The notes under the pieces are model-generated. The model was given only the letters and a program-made list of their open reading frames with translations. It was not told the origin of the DNA and did no database searches. Positions 17,826-26,622 of a DNA stretch of 64,000 bases are shown piece by piece. The position numbers and the translations under genes are program-made. The stretch is from an uncultured Clostridia bacterium (GTDB lineage: Bacteria; Bacillota; Clostridia; Oscillospirales; Acutalibacteraceae): positions 1-64,000 of the forward strand of contig CANRIZ010000009.1 of assembly GCA_947630835.1 (NCBI GenBank). Reading direction: 5' to 3'. Positions within the stretch are counted from its first letter, which is position 1, and every line of letters begins with the position of its first letter.

Positions 17826-18296
17826 ATGACCGTTAAGAAAAAAACTCTGCTATTTTCCGCTTGGTGCTTCGTTTTGTTCTGCATTGCAGTTATATTTTAT
17901 TTTTCTCATCAGACGGCGGAGCTTTCAAGCCAAACGAGCAACAATCTTTTAAAATTGATTTTCGAGCGCTTCGGAATACAGCTTAACGCGTATGTTATAA
18001 GAAAATCGGCGCACGCCGCGGAATTCGGCGGTCTTTGCCTTGCTTTTAATATAGCTTATTACTTTTCGTTTTCAAAATATGCGCCGTTTGTTTCGCTTGC
18101 GTCAACCGTATTTTGCGCTTCTGCCGACGAATTGCATCAGTATTTTGTAATCGGCAGGGCGTGCCAGGTCAGGGACGTTTTTGTGGATTTTTGCGGGGCG
18201 GTTCTTGTTACCGCCGTAATTACCGTTATTTATTTTCTTATTAAAATGTTAATTAAAAAAGAGAGGTATAAAAATGTCAATCGTTCGTCCGTTTAA
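17826..18296 (+). CDS. VanZ family membrane protein
   Basis: A 156-residue protein with four hydrophobic segments. VanZ signatures are FYFSHQTAEL after the first segment, RKSAHAAEFGGL, the ADELHQYFV acid/His pair, and RDVFVDFCGA near the end. VanZ proteins were first seen with glycopeptide resistance and are associated with cell-envelope lipid or teicoplanin effects, but most lone members have no assigned reaction. The 3' end overlaps the DUF1015 gene by 23 bases. Confidence 0.85.
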   Translation: MTVKKKTLLFSAWCFVLFCIAVIFYFSHQTAELSSQTSNNLLKLIFERFGIQLNAYVIRKSAHAAEFGGLCLAFNIAYYFSFSKYAPFVSLASTVFCASADELHQYFVIGRACQVRDVFVDFCGAVLVTAVITVIYFLIKMLIKKERYKNVNRSSV

Positions 18297-19515
18297 GGCG
18301 TTTAGACCGATTAAAGAGCTTGCGGACAAGGTCGCCGCTTTGCCTTATGACGTTATGAGCAGCGAGGAAGCTCGCCAAATGGCGGGGGATAACGAATATT
18401 CTTTTCTTCATATTGACAAAGCGGAGATAGATTTACCCCCCGAAACCTATATTTATGACGACAAGGTTTATGAAAAAGCTAATGAAAATTTAAATTCGCT
18501 TATAGAAAAAGGCGTATTTATACAGGACAGTAAGCCCTGCCTTTACATTTACGCTCAGACCGTCGGCGGCGGCACGCAGACGGGTATAGTCGGCTGCACT
18601 TCCATTGACGATTACATTAACAACGTGATTAAAAAACACGAATTAACCCGTGCCGACAAAGAAGCGGACAGAATACGTCACGTTGACGCTCTTGACGCCA
18701 ACACAGGGCCTATTTTTCTGGCTTACAGAAAAAATAACGTCCTTGCCGATATAATAGCCGAATATAAATCAAAGCACAATCCGGAATATGATTTCGAGTC
18801 CGACGGCGTAGGGCAAAAGGTTTGGGTTATTGACGACGACGGCATTATAAACGCCGTTGTTGAGGAATTTAAAAAAATACCCTCTCTTTATATTGCCGAC
18901 GGTCATCACAGAGCGGCTTCCGCCGTAAAGGTAGGTATTAAACGCCGTGAACAGAGCAAAAACTATACCGGAGAAGAGGAGTTTAACTTTTTTCTTTCGG
19001 TTCTTTTCTGTGCGGACGAGCTGAAAATTTTGGATTACAACAGGGTTATTGCCGATTTGAACGGTTTAAGCTGCGATGAATTTTTAAACAGAATTTCACA
19101 AAATTTTGAAACGGAAAAAATCGGCAAAGAAGCTTATGCGCCGAAATTCAGGCACAATTTCGGAATGTATCTCGACGGGGAATGGTATTCCCTGACGGCA
19201 AAGAGCGGTACGTTTGACGAAAACGACCCTGTTTTAAGCCTTGACGTGTCGGTTTTGCAGAATAATCTTATAGCTCCCGTACTCGGCATCGACGACCCGA
19301 GAACCGACAAAAGGATTGATTTTGTAGGCGGAATCAGAGGCTTGAGCGAGCTTGAAAAAAGAGCCGATTCCGATATGCGGCTTGCTTTTTCAATGTATCC
19401 TACATCTCTTGAGGAGCTTATGACGATAGCCGACGCCGGCAGAATTATGCCGCCGAAATCCACCTGGTTTGAGCCTAAGCTGCTAAGCGGACTTTTTATA
19501 CACAAATTACATTAA
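18274..19515 (+). CDS. DUF1015 family protein
   Basis: A 413-residue soluble protein of the DUF1015 family, starting VRPFKAFRPIKELADKVAAL with the characteristic PYDVMSSEEA and the later IADGHHRAASA motif, which resembles a ParB/Srx-like nucleotide-binding segment. In many Firmicutes these genes stand beside serine-metabolism genes, and DUF1015 members have been linked to serine kinase activity; the reaction here is not shown by sequence. GAGAGG precedes ATG 18274. Confidence 0.85.
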   Translation: MSIVRPFKAFRPIKELADKVAALPYDVMSSEEARQMAGDNEYSFLHIDKAEIDLPPETYIYDDKVYEKANENLNSLIEKGVFIQDSKPCLYIYAQTVGGGTQTGIVGCTSIDDYINNVIKKHELTRADKEADRIRHVDALDANTGPIFLAYRKNNVLADIIAEYKSKHNPEYDFESDGVGQKVWVIDDDGIINAVVEEFKKIPSLYIADGHHRAASAVKVGIKRREQSKNYTGEEEFNFFLSVLFCADELKILDYNRVIADLNGLSCDEFLNRISQNFETEKIGKEAYAPKFRHNFGMYLDGEWYSLTAKSGTFDENDPVLSLDVSVLQNNLIAPVLGIDDPRTDKRIDFVGGIRGLSELEKRADSDMRLAFSMYPTSLEELMTIADAGRIMPPKSTWFEPKLLSGLFIHKLH

Positions 19516-19539
19516 AGACGAAAGGCAATGTGAATTAAT

Positions 19540-20634
19540 ATGAAATTAGGTATAGTAGGGCTTCCCAACGTCGGAAAGAGTACGTTGTTTAATGCGATTA
19601 CCAATGCCGGGGCGCAGTCCGCAAATTACGCTTTTTGCACAATAGAGCCGAATATCGGCGTTGTTGACGTGCCGGATTACAGGCTCGAAAAATTAGCCGA
19701 AATGTATTCGCCCGACAAGGTTACGCCCGCTTCGATAGAATTTGTTGATATTGCCGGTCTTGTAAAGGGCGCGTCAAAGGGCGAGGGGCTCGGAAACAAA
19801 TTCCTCTCTCATATAAGAGAGGTTGACGCGGTAATTCATGTCGTAAGATGCTTTGAAAACGACGATATAATTCACGTTGAGGGTTCAATAGACCCGGTAA
19901 GGGATATTGAAACGATAAACTTGGAATTGCTTTTATCGGACTTGGAAATTCTTGATAGAAGAATAACAAAGAGCGAAAAGGAGCTTAAAGGCGATAAGTC
20001 GCTTCAGAAGGAAGTTGATTTCCTGCACAGGCTCAAGGCGGAGCTTGAAAACGGGATAAACGCAAGGGCGGTTGAAGCTGACGAGGAGGAAAGCGAAATA
20101 CTTTCCGGTATAGGGCTTCTCTCCGCAAAACCCGTTATTTACGCATGTAACATGTGCGAGGACGATTTCAAAAATAACATAGATACGAACGAAAGATACA
20201 ATGCGGTTAAGGCGTTGGCTTCAAAGGAGGGTGCGCAGGTGCTTCCCATTTGCGCTGAGCTTGAAGCGGAAATTTCCTCGCTTTCCAAGGAGGAAAAGGA
20301 AATGTTCCTTTCCGATATAGGCGTTGACGAGGGAGGACTTGACCTTCTTATTCAGCGTTCGTATGACTTACTCGGGCTTATGTCTTTCCTTACTGCGGGC
20401 AAACCCGAGGTAAGGGCTTGGACTATTAAAAAGGGTACAAAAGCTCCAAAAGCCGCGGGAAAAATACATTCAGATATAGAGCGTGGCTTTATCCGTGCGG
20501 AAATAGTTTCTTTTGACGACCTTATGCTTTACGGCTCAATGCAGGCCGCCAAAGAAAACGGAAAGGTCCGTTCGGAGGGTAAGGATTACATTATGAAGGA
20601 CGGCGATATAGTCCTTTTCAGATTTAACGTGTAA
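19540..20634 (+). CDS. ychF: redox-regulated ATPase YchF
   Basis: An Obg-family P-loop protein of 364 residues that prefers ATP. G1 is GLPNVGKSTLFNAI at the N-terminus, G3 is DIAGLVKGASKGEGLGNKFL, a helical insert follows, and a TGS domain ends the protein (AWTIKKGTKAPKAAG, then a final KDGDIVLFRFNV). YchF associates with ribosomes and stress responses. Complete and typical in length. Confidence 0.95.
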   Translation: MKLGIVGLPNVGKSTLFNAITNAGAQSANYAFCTIEPNIGVVDVPDYRLEKLAEMYSPDKVTPASIEFVDIAGLVKGASKGEGLGNKFLSHIREVDAVIHVVRCFENDDIIHVEGSIDPVRDIETINLELLLSDLEILDRRITKSEKELKGDKSLQKEVDFLHRLKAELENGINARAVEADEEESEILSGIGLLSAKPVIYACNMCEDDFKNNIDTNERYNAVKALASKEGAQVLPICAELEAEISSLSKEEKEMFLSDIGVDEGGLDLLIQRSYDLLGLMSFLTAGKPEVRAWTIKKGTKAPKAAGKIHSDIERGFIRAEIVSFDDLMLYGSMQAAKENGKVRSEGKDYIMKDGDIVLFRFNV

Positions 20635-20701
20635 TTATCGGGCTTTTTGCGGTAATTCCCGATTCCCGGGGTTATCGCGGATAGTCTGCTATATAAAATA
20701 T

Positions 20702-20778
20702 GCGCCCGTAGCTCAGCCGGATAGAGCGTTAGACTCCGACTCTAAAGGCCACCGGTTCGAATCCGGTCGGGCGTACCA
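20702..20778 (+). tRNA. tRNA-Arg (anticodon CCG)
   Basis: A 77-nt cloverleaf with encoded CCA: acceptor GCGCCCG/CGGGCGT, D-arm GCTCAGCCGGATAGAGC, anticodon stem TTAGA/TCTAA around loop CTCCGAC (anticodon CCG, reading CGG), T-arm CCGGTTCGAATCCGG. Confidence 0.95.
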
Positions 20779-20779
20779 T

Positions 20780-20824
20780 ATCGGGCGTTTGTAAGGTTTA
20801 TGCTTTATAAACGCTCGATTTTTA
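20780..20824 (+). terminator. tRNA-Arg terminator
   Basis: ATCGGGCGTTT (20780-20790) pairs with AAACGCTCGAT (20809-20819) with one wobble and is followed by TTTTT. Confidence 0.75.
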
Positions 20825-20900
20825 GGTAAAATCCGTTTTTGCGTATACAGAGGTTAATAATATTCTTTTTTTTGCAAAAGGCTTAAAATTCTCTTTTTTA

Positions 20901-20929
20901 TTGCAAAAAACAACGCCGTATAGTATTAT
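20901..20929 (+). promoter_or_regulatory. candidate promoter of the fructokinase/GH32 genes
   Basis: TTGCAA (20901-20906) and TATTAT (20924-20929) are spaced by 17 bases, about 40 bases before ATG 20972. No adjacent LacI/sucrose-type regulator gene is present. Confidence 0.5.
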
Positions 20930-20971
20930 ATTTCTAATGAAAAAAAGCGTATAAAAACAGGTGAATAAAAA

Positions 20972-21940
20972 ATGAAAAAAATTTCGGTAACGGCTCTCGG
21001 GGAACTGCTTGTTGATTTTACGCAGGACGGAACGCTAAGCAAGCAGGGCAACCCGATGTTTGAGGCCAATCCCGGAGGCGCGCCGTGCAACGTGCTTGCC
21101 ATGCTTCAAAAATTAGGCAGGAGTACGGCTTTTATAGGAAAGGTCGGGAACGATTTTTTGGGAAAAGCGCTCATTGATTGCGTGCGGGAAGCGGGGATAA
21201 ATACTGATAATATTCTTACCGACGGCACTACGCCCACTACCCTTGCCTTTGTGCATACCGCTCCCGACGGCGACAGAAGCTTCTCCTTTTACAGAAACCC
21301 GGGCGCCGATATGACCCTGCGTCCTGATGATATCAATTTTGATTTAATTGAAAATTCCGAGATATTCCATTTCGGTACGCTTTCTATGACGGATTCTTCC
21401 GTTGAAGCTTCAACGAAGGCTGCGGTAGAAGCCGCCAAAAGCTTCGGCGCAATTATTTCATTTGACCCGAATCTTCGTCTCAGACTTTGGAAAAATGCCG
21501 AAACCGCCAAAGAAAAGATAAAATACGGTTTAAGCCGCTGTGATATTCTTAAAATATCCGACGATGAAATAGCTTTTATAACAGGCTTTGACGATATAGA
21601 CAAAGGTGTTGATATTATCCGTAAGGAATACGATATACCTCTTATCTGCGCCACAATGGGCAAAAAGGGCAGTAAAGCATATTATAAGGATTTATCCGTA
21701 TACCGTGAAACTTTCCTTGACGTAAACACGGTTGAAACCACGGGCGCGGGCGATACTTTTATGGCGTGCGTGCTTGACGCCGTTTTGGAAAACGGAATTG
21801 AAGGCTTCGACAAAAGCAGGCTTTACGATATGCTTACCTTTGCAAACGCTGCGTCGTCTATTATCACAACTCGTCGCGGCGCGCTAAAAGTGATGCCCGA
21901 AAAGGCGGAAATTTTAAGCTTTTTGTCAGAACGCATATGA
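20972..21940 (+). CDS. PfkB-family carbohydrate kinase, likely fructokinase
   Basis: A 322-residue ribokinase-fold sugar kinase. The start GELLVDFTQDG and NPGGAPCNVLAML match fructokinases, and the catalytic/anion-hole motif TTGAGDTFMACVLDA is near the C-terminus. It would phosphorylate fructose to fructose 6-phosphate. The GH32 beta-fructosidase gene starts 23 bases downstream, which supports fructose as substrate. Strict proof of specificity is not in the sequence. Confidence 0.88.
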   Translation: MKKISVTALGELLVDFTQDGTLSKQGNPMFEANPGGAPCNVLAMLQKLGRSTAFIGKVGNDFLGKALIDCVREAGINTDNILTDGTTPTTLAFVHTAPDGDRSFSFYRNPGADMTLRPDDINFDLIENSEIFHFGTLSMTDSSVEASTKAAVEAAKSFGAIISFDPNLRLRLWKNAETAKEKIKYGLSRCDILKISDDEIAFITGFDDIDKGVDIIRKEYDIPLICATMGKKGSKAYYKDLSVYRETFLDVNTVETTGAGDTFMACVLDAVLENGIEGFDKSRLYDMLTFANAASSIITTRRGALKVMPEKAEILSFLSERI

Positions 21941-21963
21941 ATTTTTATTTTACGGGTTAAATT

Positions 21964-23040
21964 ATGAAACGATTTAAATATCATTTTGAGCCTAAACACG
22001 GCTGGATGAACGACCCTAACGGATTGATTTATTTTAAAGGCAAATATCACGCGTTTTTTCAGCACAACCCAAAAGAGCCGAAATGGGGACCTATGCATTG
22101 GGGACACGCTGTCAGTGAGGATTTAATTCACTGGGAGGAATTGCCGATAGCTTTAAAGCCCGATACGGACTACGAAGATGACGGCGGCTGTTTTTCGGGC
22201 AGCGCTGTAGAAAAAGACGGGATTATGTATCTTTTCTATACTTCGGTTTCTAAAAGCCTCGGTCAGACCCAGTCCGTGGCAACAAGCGAGGACGGAATTA
22301 ATTTTAAAAAATACGAGGGCAATCCCGTAATAACCGAACCGCCCTGCGACGGAAGCGGGGATTTCAGGGATCCGAAGGTCGGCTTTATCGACGGAAAATA
22401 TTATATGGTGGTAGGCTCAGGAAAGGACGGCGTCGGTAAAGTTTTGCTCTATAAATCGGAAAACCTGCTTAATTGGGAATATATAGGCGTTCTTTATGAA
22501 AACAGGGATTACGGAAAAGTTTTTGAGTGTCCCGATTTCTTTAAAATCGGAGAGGATTTCGTGCTTATGTTCTCAAAAATGGTACCCGATATGAACAAGA
22601 CGCAGTTTATTATAGGGGATTTTGACGGAGAAAAATTTTATCCGAAATACTTTCAAGCTCCCGAAAACGGACCGCAGTTTTACGCCCCTCAGACCTTTTG
22701 CGACGGCAACGGGCGCAGGATTTTAATCGCATGGTTTTATAATTGGGAGAAAAAGCCCGAACCGAGGCTTGATTTTGCCGGCGCGTTTACTATACCGAGG
22801 GAAGTGAAAATATATGACGGCAAAATTCATTTGTTTCCCGTTGATCGGGCGCGGCGACTGCTTAAAAGCGAGGATAAATCGGTGAAAATTTGTAAAGACA
22901 CGGTTATAATGCGGGGAGCAAGGCCCTTTAATAAATTTTGCTTTAAGGGCGAAATTAAAAGCGTTCATATACTTAGAGATGAAAAAGCTGTTGAAGTATT
23001 TATAAACGACGGCGAAACGTCATATTCTTATTGGCTATAA
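21964..23040 (+). CDS. GH32 beta-fructosidase / sucrose-6-phosphate hydrolase, short form
   Basis: A glycoside hydrolase family 32 five-bladed propeller enzyme. The nucleophile Asp17 is in HGWMNDPNG, the transition-state stabiliser in FRDPKVGF and the acid/base Glu in VFECPDFF. Only 358 residues are present, against about 480-500 for typical ScrB/SacA; the protein reaches a tail FKGEIKSVHILRDEKAVEVF that belongs to the C-terminal beta-sandwich, so part of that domain appears shortened. No signal peptide, so the substrate is probably cytoplasmic sucrose, sucrose 6-phosphate or fructo-oligosaccharide. It pairs with the fructokinase gene. Confidence 0.88.
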   Translation: MKRFKYHFEPKHGWMNDPNGLIYFKGKYHAFFQHNPKEPKWGPMHWGHAVSEDLIHWEELPIALKPDTDYEDDGGCFSGSAVEKDGIMYLFYTSVSKSLGQTQSVATSEDGINFKKYEGNPVITEPPCDGSGDFRDPKVGFIDGKYYMVVGSGKDGVGKVLLYKSENLLNWEYIGVLYENRDYGKVFECPDFFKIGEDFVLMFSKMVPDMNKTQFIIGDFDGEKFYPKYFQAPENGPQFYAPQTFCDGNGRRILIAWFYNWEKKPEPRLDFAGAFTIPREVKIYDGKIHLFPVDRARRLLKSEDKSVKICKDTVIMRGARPFNKFCFKGEIKSVHILRDEKAVEVFINDGETSYSYWL

Positions 23041-23088
23041 AAGCAGGTTAATTATAAAAATATCAGTTCGTAGACGGTGATGCTGAAA

Positions 23089-23580
23089 ATGAGTATTTTA
23101 ATAAGAGAGTATAAAACCTCCGATTTGCTTTCAATGATTGGAATTTGGAACGAGGTTGTTGAGGACGGTATCGCTTTTCCGCAGGAGGATTTACTCGACG
23201 AAAACGGCGGCGGGGAGTTCTTTGCCTTCCAAACCTATTGCGCCGTTGCCGAGGATACGGACAGCGGGCAAATTTTGGGGCTTTATATTCTGCACCCGAA
23301 CAATGTGGGCAGGTGTTCGCACATATGCAACGCAAGCTTTGCGGTGTTAAAAACCGAAAGAGGCAGGCATATTGGAGAAAAGCTTGTTTCGGACTGCCTT
23401 GAAAAGGGCGGGCAAGCGGGCTTTAAAATCCTTCAATTTAACGCTGTAGTGGCTTCCAATATTCACGCTCGGCGTCTGTACGAAAAGCTCGGTTTTGTTC
23501 AGCTTGGCACAATACCGAACGGTTTTAGAATGAAGGACGGAAAATTCGAGGACATTTGTCCTTATTATCATATTTTATAA
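23089..23580 (+). CDS. GNAT family N-acetyltransferase
   Basis: About 163 residues, with the GNAT fold. The acetyl-CoA loop region is FAVLKTERGRHIGEKLVSDC and the late NIHARRLYEKLGFVQLGTIP is typical for the phosphinothricin/MnaT-like group. It would acetylate an amine, but the acceptor cannot be told. ATG 23089 has GGTGA at good spacing; ATG 23080 is an alternative. It lies between the sugar and nucleoside genes and probably shares their direction of transcription. Confidence 0.8.
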   Translation: MSILIREYKTSDLLSMIGIWNEVVEDGIAFPQEDLLDENGGGEFFAFQTYCAVAEDTDSGQILGLYILHPNNVGRCSHICNASFAVLKTERGRHIGEKLVSDCLEKGGQAGFKILQFNAVVASNIHARRLYEKLGFVQLGTIPNGFRMKDGKFEDICPYYHIL

Positions 23581-23593
23581 CGGGTGATTTAAA

Positions 23594-24265
23594 ATGGATA
23601 TAAAAGAAATTTTATCAAAATGCGACCATACTCTTTTAAGCCCGGAGGCAACGTGGCGGCAGGTAAAGGAGCTTTGCGACGACGCCGTTAAATACGGCAC
23701 GGCTTCTGTCTGTATTGCGCCGTCATATGTAAAGCGGGCTAAAGAATATCTGGGCGATAAAACGGCTGTCTGCACGGTTATAGGCTTCCCGAACGGTTAT
23801 TCTACAACCGCCGTTAAATGCTTTGAAACTGCCGACGCGGTAAAAAACGGCGCGGACGAAATAGATATGGTTATTAATATAGGAAGCCTGAAAGACAAAA
23901 AATATAACGATATTCTGTTTGAAATAAACGAAGTTAAAAAGGCTTGCAACGGAAAAATATTAAAAGTTATTATCGAAACCTGCCTTTTAAGCGATGAGGA
24001 AAAGGTAAAAATGTGCGAAATTGTTTCCGCTTCCGACGCCGATTTTATTAAAACCTCCACGGGATTTTCAAAGGGAGGCGCAACAAAGGAGGATATTAAG
24101 CTTTTTTCGCGCAGCATTACGGGAAAGCTTAAAATCAAAGCCGCCGGAGGGATTTCGAGTATCGGCGACGCCGAGGATTTTATTGAATTGGGCGCTTCAA
24201 GGCTCGGCACAAGCAGAATAGTCAAAGCGGTTAAGGAAAATGAAAATATAAATATTAAGAAGTGA
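23594..24265 (+). CDS. deoC: deoxyribose-phosphate aldolase
   Basis: A 223-residue class I aldolase that splits deoxyribose 5-phosphate into acetaldehyde and glyceraldehyde 3-phosphate. The Schiff-base Lys is residue 153 in FIKTSTGFSKGGAT; the KVIIETCLL segment and the phosphate site IKAAGGI are present. It is the first gene of a nucleoside-salvage cluster with deoB and cdd. Confidence 0.95.
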   Translation: MDIKEILSKCDHTLLSPEATWRQVKELCDDAVKYGTASVCIAPSYVKRAKEYLGDKTAVCTVIGFPNGYSTTAVKCFETADAVKNGADEIDMVINIGSLKDKKYNDILFEINEVKKACNGKILKVIIETCLLSDEEKVKMCEIVSASDADFIKTSTGFSKGGATKEDIKLFSRSITGKLKIKAAGGISSIGDAEDFIELGASRLGTSRIVKAVKENENINIKK

Positions 24266-24272
24266 TAGGTTT

Positions 24273-25442
24273 ATGTCAAAAAGGGTTTTTATTATAGTTC
24301 TCGATTCCTGCGGAATAGGCGAAATGCCGGACGCCGCGGATTTTGGCGACAAGGACTGCAATACTTTAAAAAGGATTTCAAAATCCGAGTATTTTACCTG
24401 CGAAAACACGGTAAAAATGGGACTTGGGAATATTGACGGATGCGGATATTTGCCTGCAAGCAGTAACCCTCTTGCGGCGGTAGCAAGGCTTAGCGAAAGC
24501 TCAAGGGGCAAGGATACCACCACCGGGCATTGGGAAATAGCCGGCATTGTTTCAAAAAATCCCATGCCCACTTATCCCGACGGTTTCCCCGCCGAAATTA
24601 TAAACGAGTTTTCCAAGCAAACGGGCAGAGGAGTTCTTTGCAACAAGCCGTATTCGGGTACACAGGTAATTAAGGATTACGGAAACCGGCATTTGGAAAC
24701 GGGCGATTTAATCGTATACACCTCCGCCGACAGCGTTTTTCAAATTGCCGCCGACGAGCAAACGGTACCTCTTGACGAGCTTTACGACTGCTGTAAAAAA
24801 GCGAGAAAGATACTTTGCGGAAGAAATGCGGTCGGCAGGGTAATTGCAAGGCCGTTTATAAAAAAGGACGGCGAGTTTATAAGAACGGCGAACAGGCACG
24901 ATTTCTCTCTCAAACCGCCCGAACGAACTTTGCTTGACGCAATCAAGGACGACGGCAAATGCGTCTATGCTATAGGAAAAATATACGATATTTTCGCCGG
25001 CAGGGGTATCGGCGAATATGTATTTACCCATTCAAACGATGAGGGTATGGAAAAAACGCTTGAAGCTTTGGACAAAGATTTTAACGGGCTTTGCTTTGTA
25101 AATCTTGTCGATTTTGATATGCTTTACGGTCACAGGCAGGATATTGACGGCTACGCAAAGGCTTTTTCCGCTTTTGACAAATGGCTCGGGGAGTTTATTA
25201 AGGGTATGAAAAATGACGATGTGCTTATGATAACCGCCGATCACGGCTGCGACCCGGGAGACGACAGCACCGATCATTCAAGGGAGTATGTGCCTTTAAT
25301 AATTTACGGCGATAAGATTAAACCCGTAAATCTCGGTACGCTTCCGACCTTTGCCGATATCGGCGCAACCGTTGCCGATTATCTCGGCGTTGAATTTAAT
25401 ACCGTAGGCACAAGCAGATTAAGCGATATTTTAAAGGGGTGA
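24273..25442 (+). CDS. deoB: phosphopentomutase
   Basis: A 389-residue alkaline-phosphatase-superfamily mutase interconverting (deoxy)ribose 1- and 5-phosphate. The Mn-binding start DSCGIGEMPDA, the phosphothreonine region GKDTTTGHWEIAG and the late metal site ITADHGCDPGDDSTDHSREY are intact. Eight bases separate it from deoC and four from cdd, so the three genes are one operon. Confidence 0.95.
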   Translation: MSKRVFIIVLDSCGIGEMPDAADFGDKDCNTLKRISKSEYFTCENTVKMGLGNIDGCGYLPASSNPLAAVARLSESSRGKDTTTGHWEIAGIVSKNPMPTYPDGFPAEIINEFSKQTGRGVLCNKPYSGTQVIKDYGNRHLETGDLIVYTSADSVFQIAADEQTVPLDELYDCCKKARKILCGRNAVGRVIARPFIKKDGEFIRTANRHDFSLKPPERTLLDAIKDDGKCVYAIGKIYDIFAGRGIGEYVFTHSNDEGMEKTLEALDKDFNGLCFVNLVDFDMLYGHRQDIDGYAKAFSAFDKWLGEFIKGMKNDDVLMITADHGCDPGDDSTDHSREYVPLIIYGDKIKPVNLGTLPTFADIGATVADYLGVEFNTVGTSRLSDILKG

Positions 25443-25446
25443 AATT

Positions 25447-25857
25447 ATGACGGACAAAGAATTATGCGCTCTTGCGGTTAAAGCTATGGATAACGCTTAT
25501 GCGCCTTATTCGGGGTACAAGGTCGGCGCCGCGCTTTTAACCGAAGAAGGAAAAATATATACGGGCTGTAATATCGAAAACGCCGCTTATTCTCCGAGCG
25601 TCTGCGCCGAAAGGACGGCAATCTTCAAAGCCGTCTGCGAAGGGAAAAAAGATTTTGTAAAAATTGCCGTATCGGGCGGCAGGGACGGTAAGGTTTCGTC
25701 CGAATTTCCGCCGTGCGGCGTTTGCCGTCAGGTGATGGCGGAGTTTTGCCCGCCCGAGTTTGAAATACTTGTCGTAAAATCCGAAAACGAATACGTTTCC
25801 TATACCTTGGCGGAGCTTTTGCCGAGCGCATTCACACCCAAAAACGTAAAAAAGTGA
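25447..25857 (+). CDS. cdd: cytidine deaminase
   Basis: A 136-residue zinc enzyme converting (deoxy)cytidine to (deoxy)uridine. Motif 1 is NAAYSPSVCAERTAIFKAV with the catalytic Glu and a zinc Cys; motif 2 is PPCGVCRQVM with two zinc Cys. The small tetrameric type. A GGGGTG ribosome site precedes ATG 25447. Confidence 0.94.
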   Translation: MTDKELCALAVKAMDNAYAPYSGYKVGAALLTEEGKIYTGCNIENAAYSPSVCAERTAIFKAVCEGKKDFVKIAVSGGRDGKVSSEFPPCGVCRQVMAEFCPPEFEILVVKSENEYVSYTLAELLPSAFTPKNVKK

Positions 25858-25862
25858 AAAAG

Positions 25863-25885
25863 TGTCCCAAATAGGACATATTTTT
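25863..25885 (+). terminator. weak terminator after the deo operon
   Basis: TGTCC/GGACA forms a 5-bp stem over a 6-base loop, followed by TATTTTT. The intergenic region 25858-26164 also has an isolated palindrome ACGGTC-AAGT-GACCGT (25907-25922) without a T-tail on this strand; otherwise it is AT-rich and featureless until the next promoter. Confidence 0.4.
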
Positions 25886-26087
25886 AAAAATAAAAAAATT
25901 TTTATTACGGTCAAGTGACCGTCAAATATCAAAAATGCAAATTATTTTCTTTTAAATTTTAAAATTTCGGCTTAATTTGAACTTAAATTTAGGCTCTGTT
26001 AATTTTTTTCTCGCATTTTTGAGTAATTTTTTAATATAAATATTTTAAGACGGCGTTTTGCGCTCAAACGACCGTAAAAAGTATTTT

Positions 26088-26115
26088 TTGACATTTTATT
26101 AAAATCAGATATAAT
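26088..26115 (+). promoter_or_regulatory. sigma-A-type promoter of the NfeD/band-7 operon
   Basis: Perfect TTGACA (26088-26093) and perfect TATAAT (26110-26115) with a 16-base spacer, 50 bases before ATG 26165. Confidence 0.75.
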
Positions 26116-26164
26116 AAAATCAGACTTGAGCTTAAGTTATAAACAGCAAAGGGGTGAAGGCGTT

Positions 26165-26617
26165 ATGATAGAGTTCTTATCCGAGAATGCCGCGGCGTTT
26201 TGGTTCGTGTTGCTGATAATTTTCAGTGTGGCCGAAGCCGCTACGGTTTCGCTTGTTTCGATATGGTTTGCTCTTGGCGCGCTCGGCGCTTTTATTGCAA
26301 AGCTTTTGTCGGCAAGCTTTCCGGCACAGGTCACGGTATTCATAATTGTTTCGCTGATATCTTTATTGGCAACCCGACCTATCGTCAATAAAATTCACAC
26401 GAAAAACATTCAAAGCACCAATGCCGACAGGTGTATAGGTATGGACGCTGTTGTTACGGAGGAAATTGACAATTTAAACTCCAAGGGGCAGGTCAAGGTA
26501 AACGGCAACGTCTGGACCGCCCGTTCGGAAAACAATCAAATAATCCCGAAAGGTTCTGTAGTTAAGGCTGTGAGAATTGACGGGGTTAAATTAATAGTAA
26601 AGTCAGAAAAGGAGTAA
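26165..26617 (+). CDS. NfeD-like membrane protein
   Basis: A 150-residue protein with three to four N-terminal membrane segments (about residues 1-75) and a C-terminal OB-fold domain (GMDAVVTEEIDNLNSKGQVK onward). Such short NfeD proteins partner with stomatin-type band-7 proteins, which is exactly the next gene 5 bases downstream. The pair probably organises membrane microdomains or quality control. ATG 26165 follows AAAGGGGTG. Confidence 0.88.
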   Translation: MIEFLSENAAAFWFVLLIIFSVAEAATVSLVSIWFALGALGAFIAKLLSASFPAQVTVFIIVSLISLLATRPIVNKIHTKNIQSTNADRCIGMDAVVTEEIDNLNSKGQVKVNGNVWTARSENNQIIPKGSVVKAVRIDGVKLIVKSEKE

Positions 26618-26622
26618 ATGTT

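Noticed and set aside
25907-25922. ACGGTC-AAGT-GACCGT palindrome considered as an operator or terminator
   Set aside because: It is 10 bases short of any promoter element I can place, has no T-run on the plus strand, and occurs once; support is too weak to assign a role.
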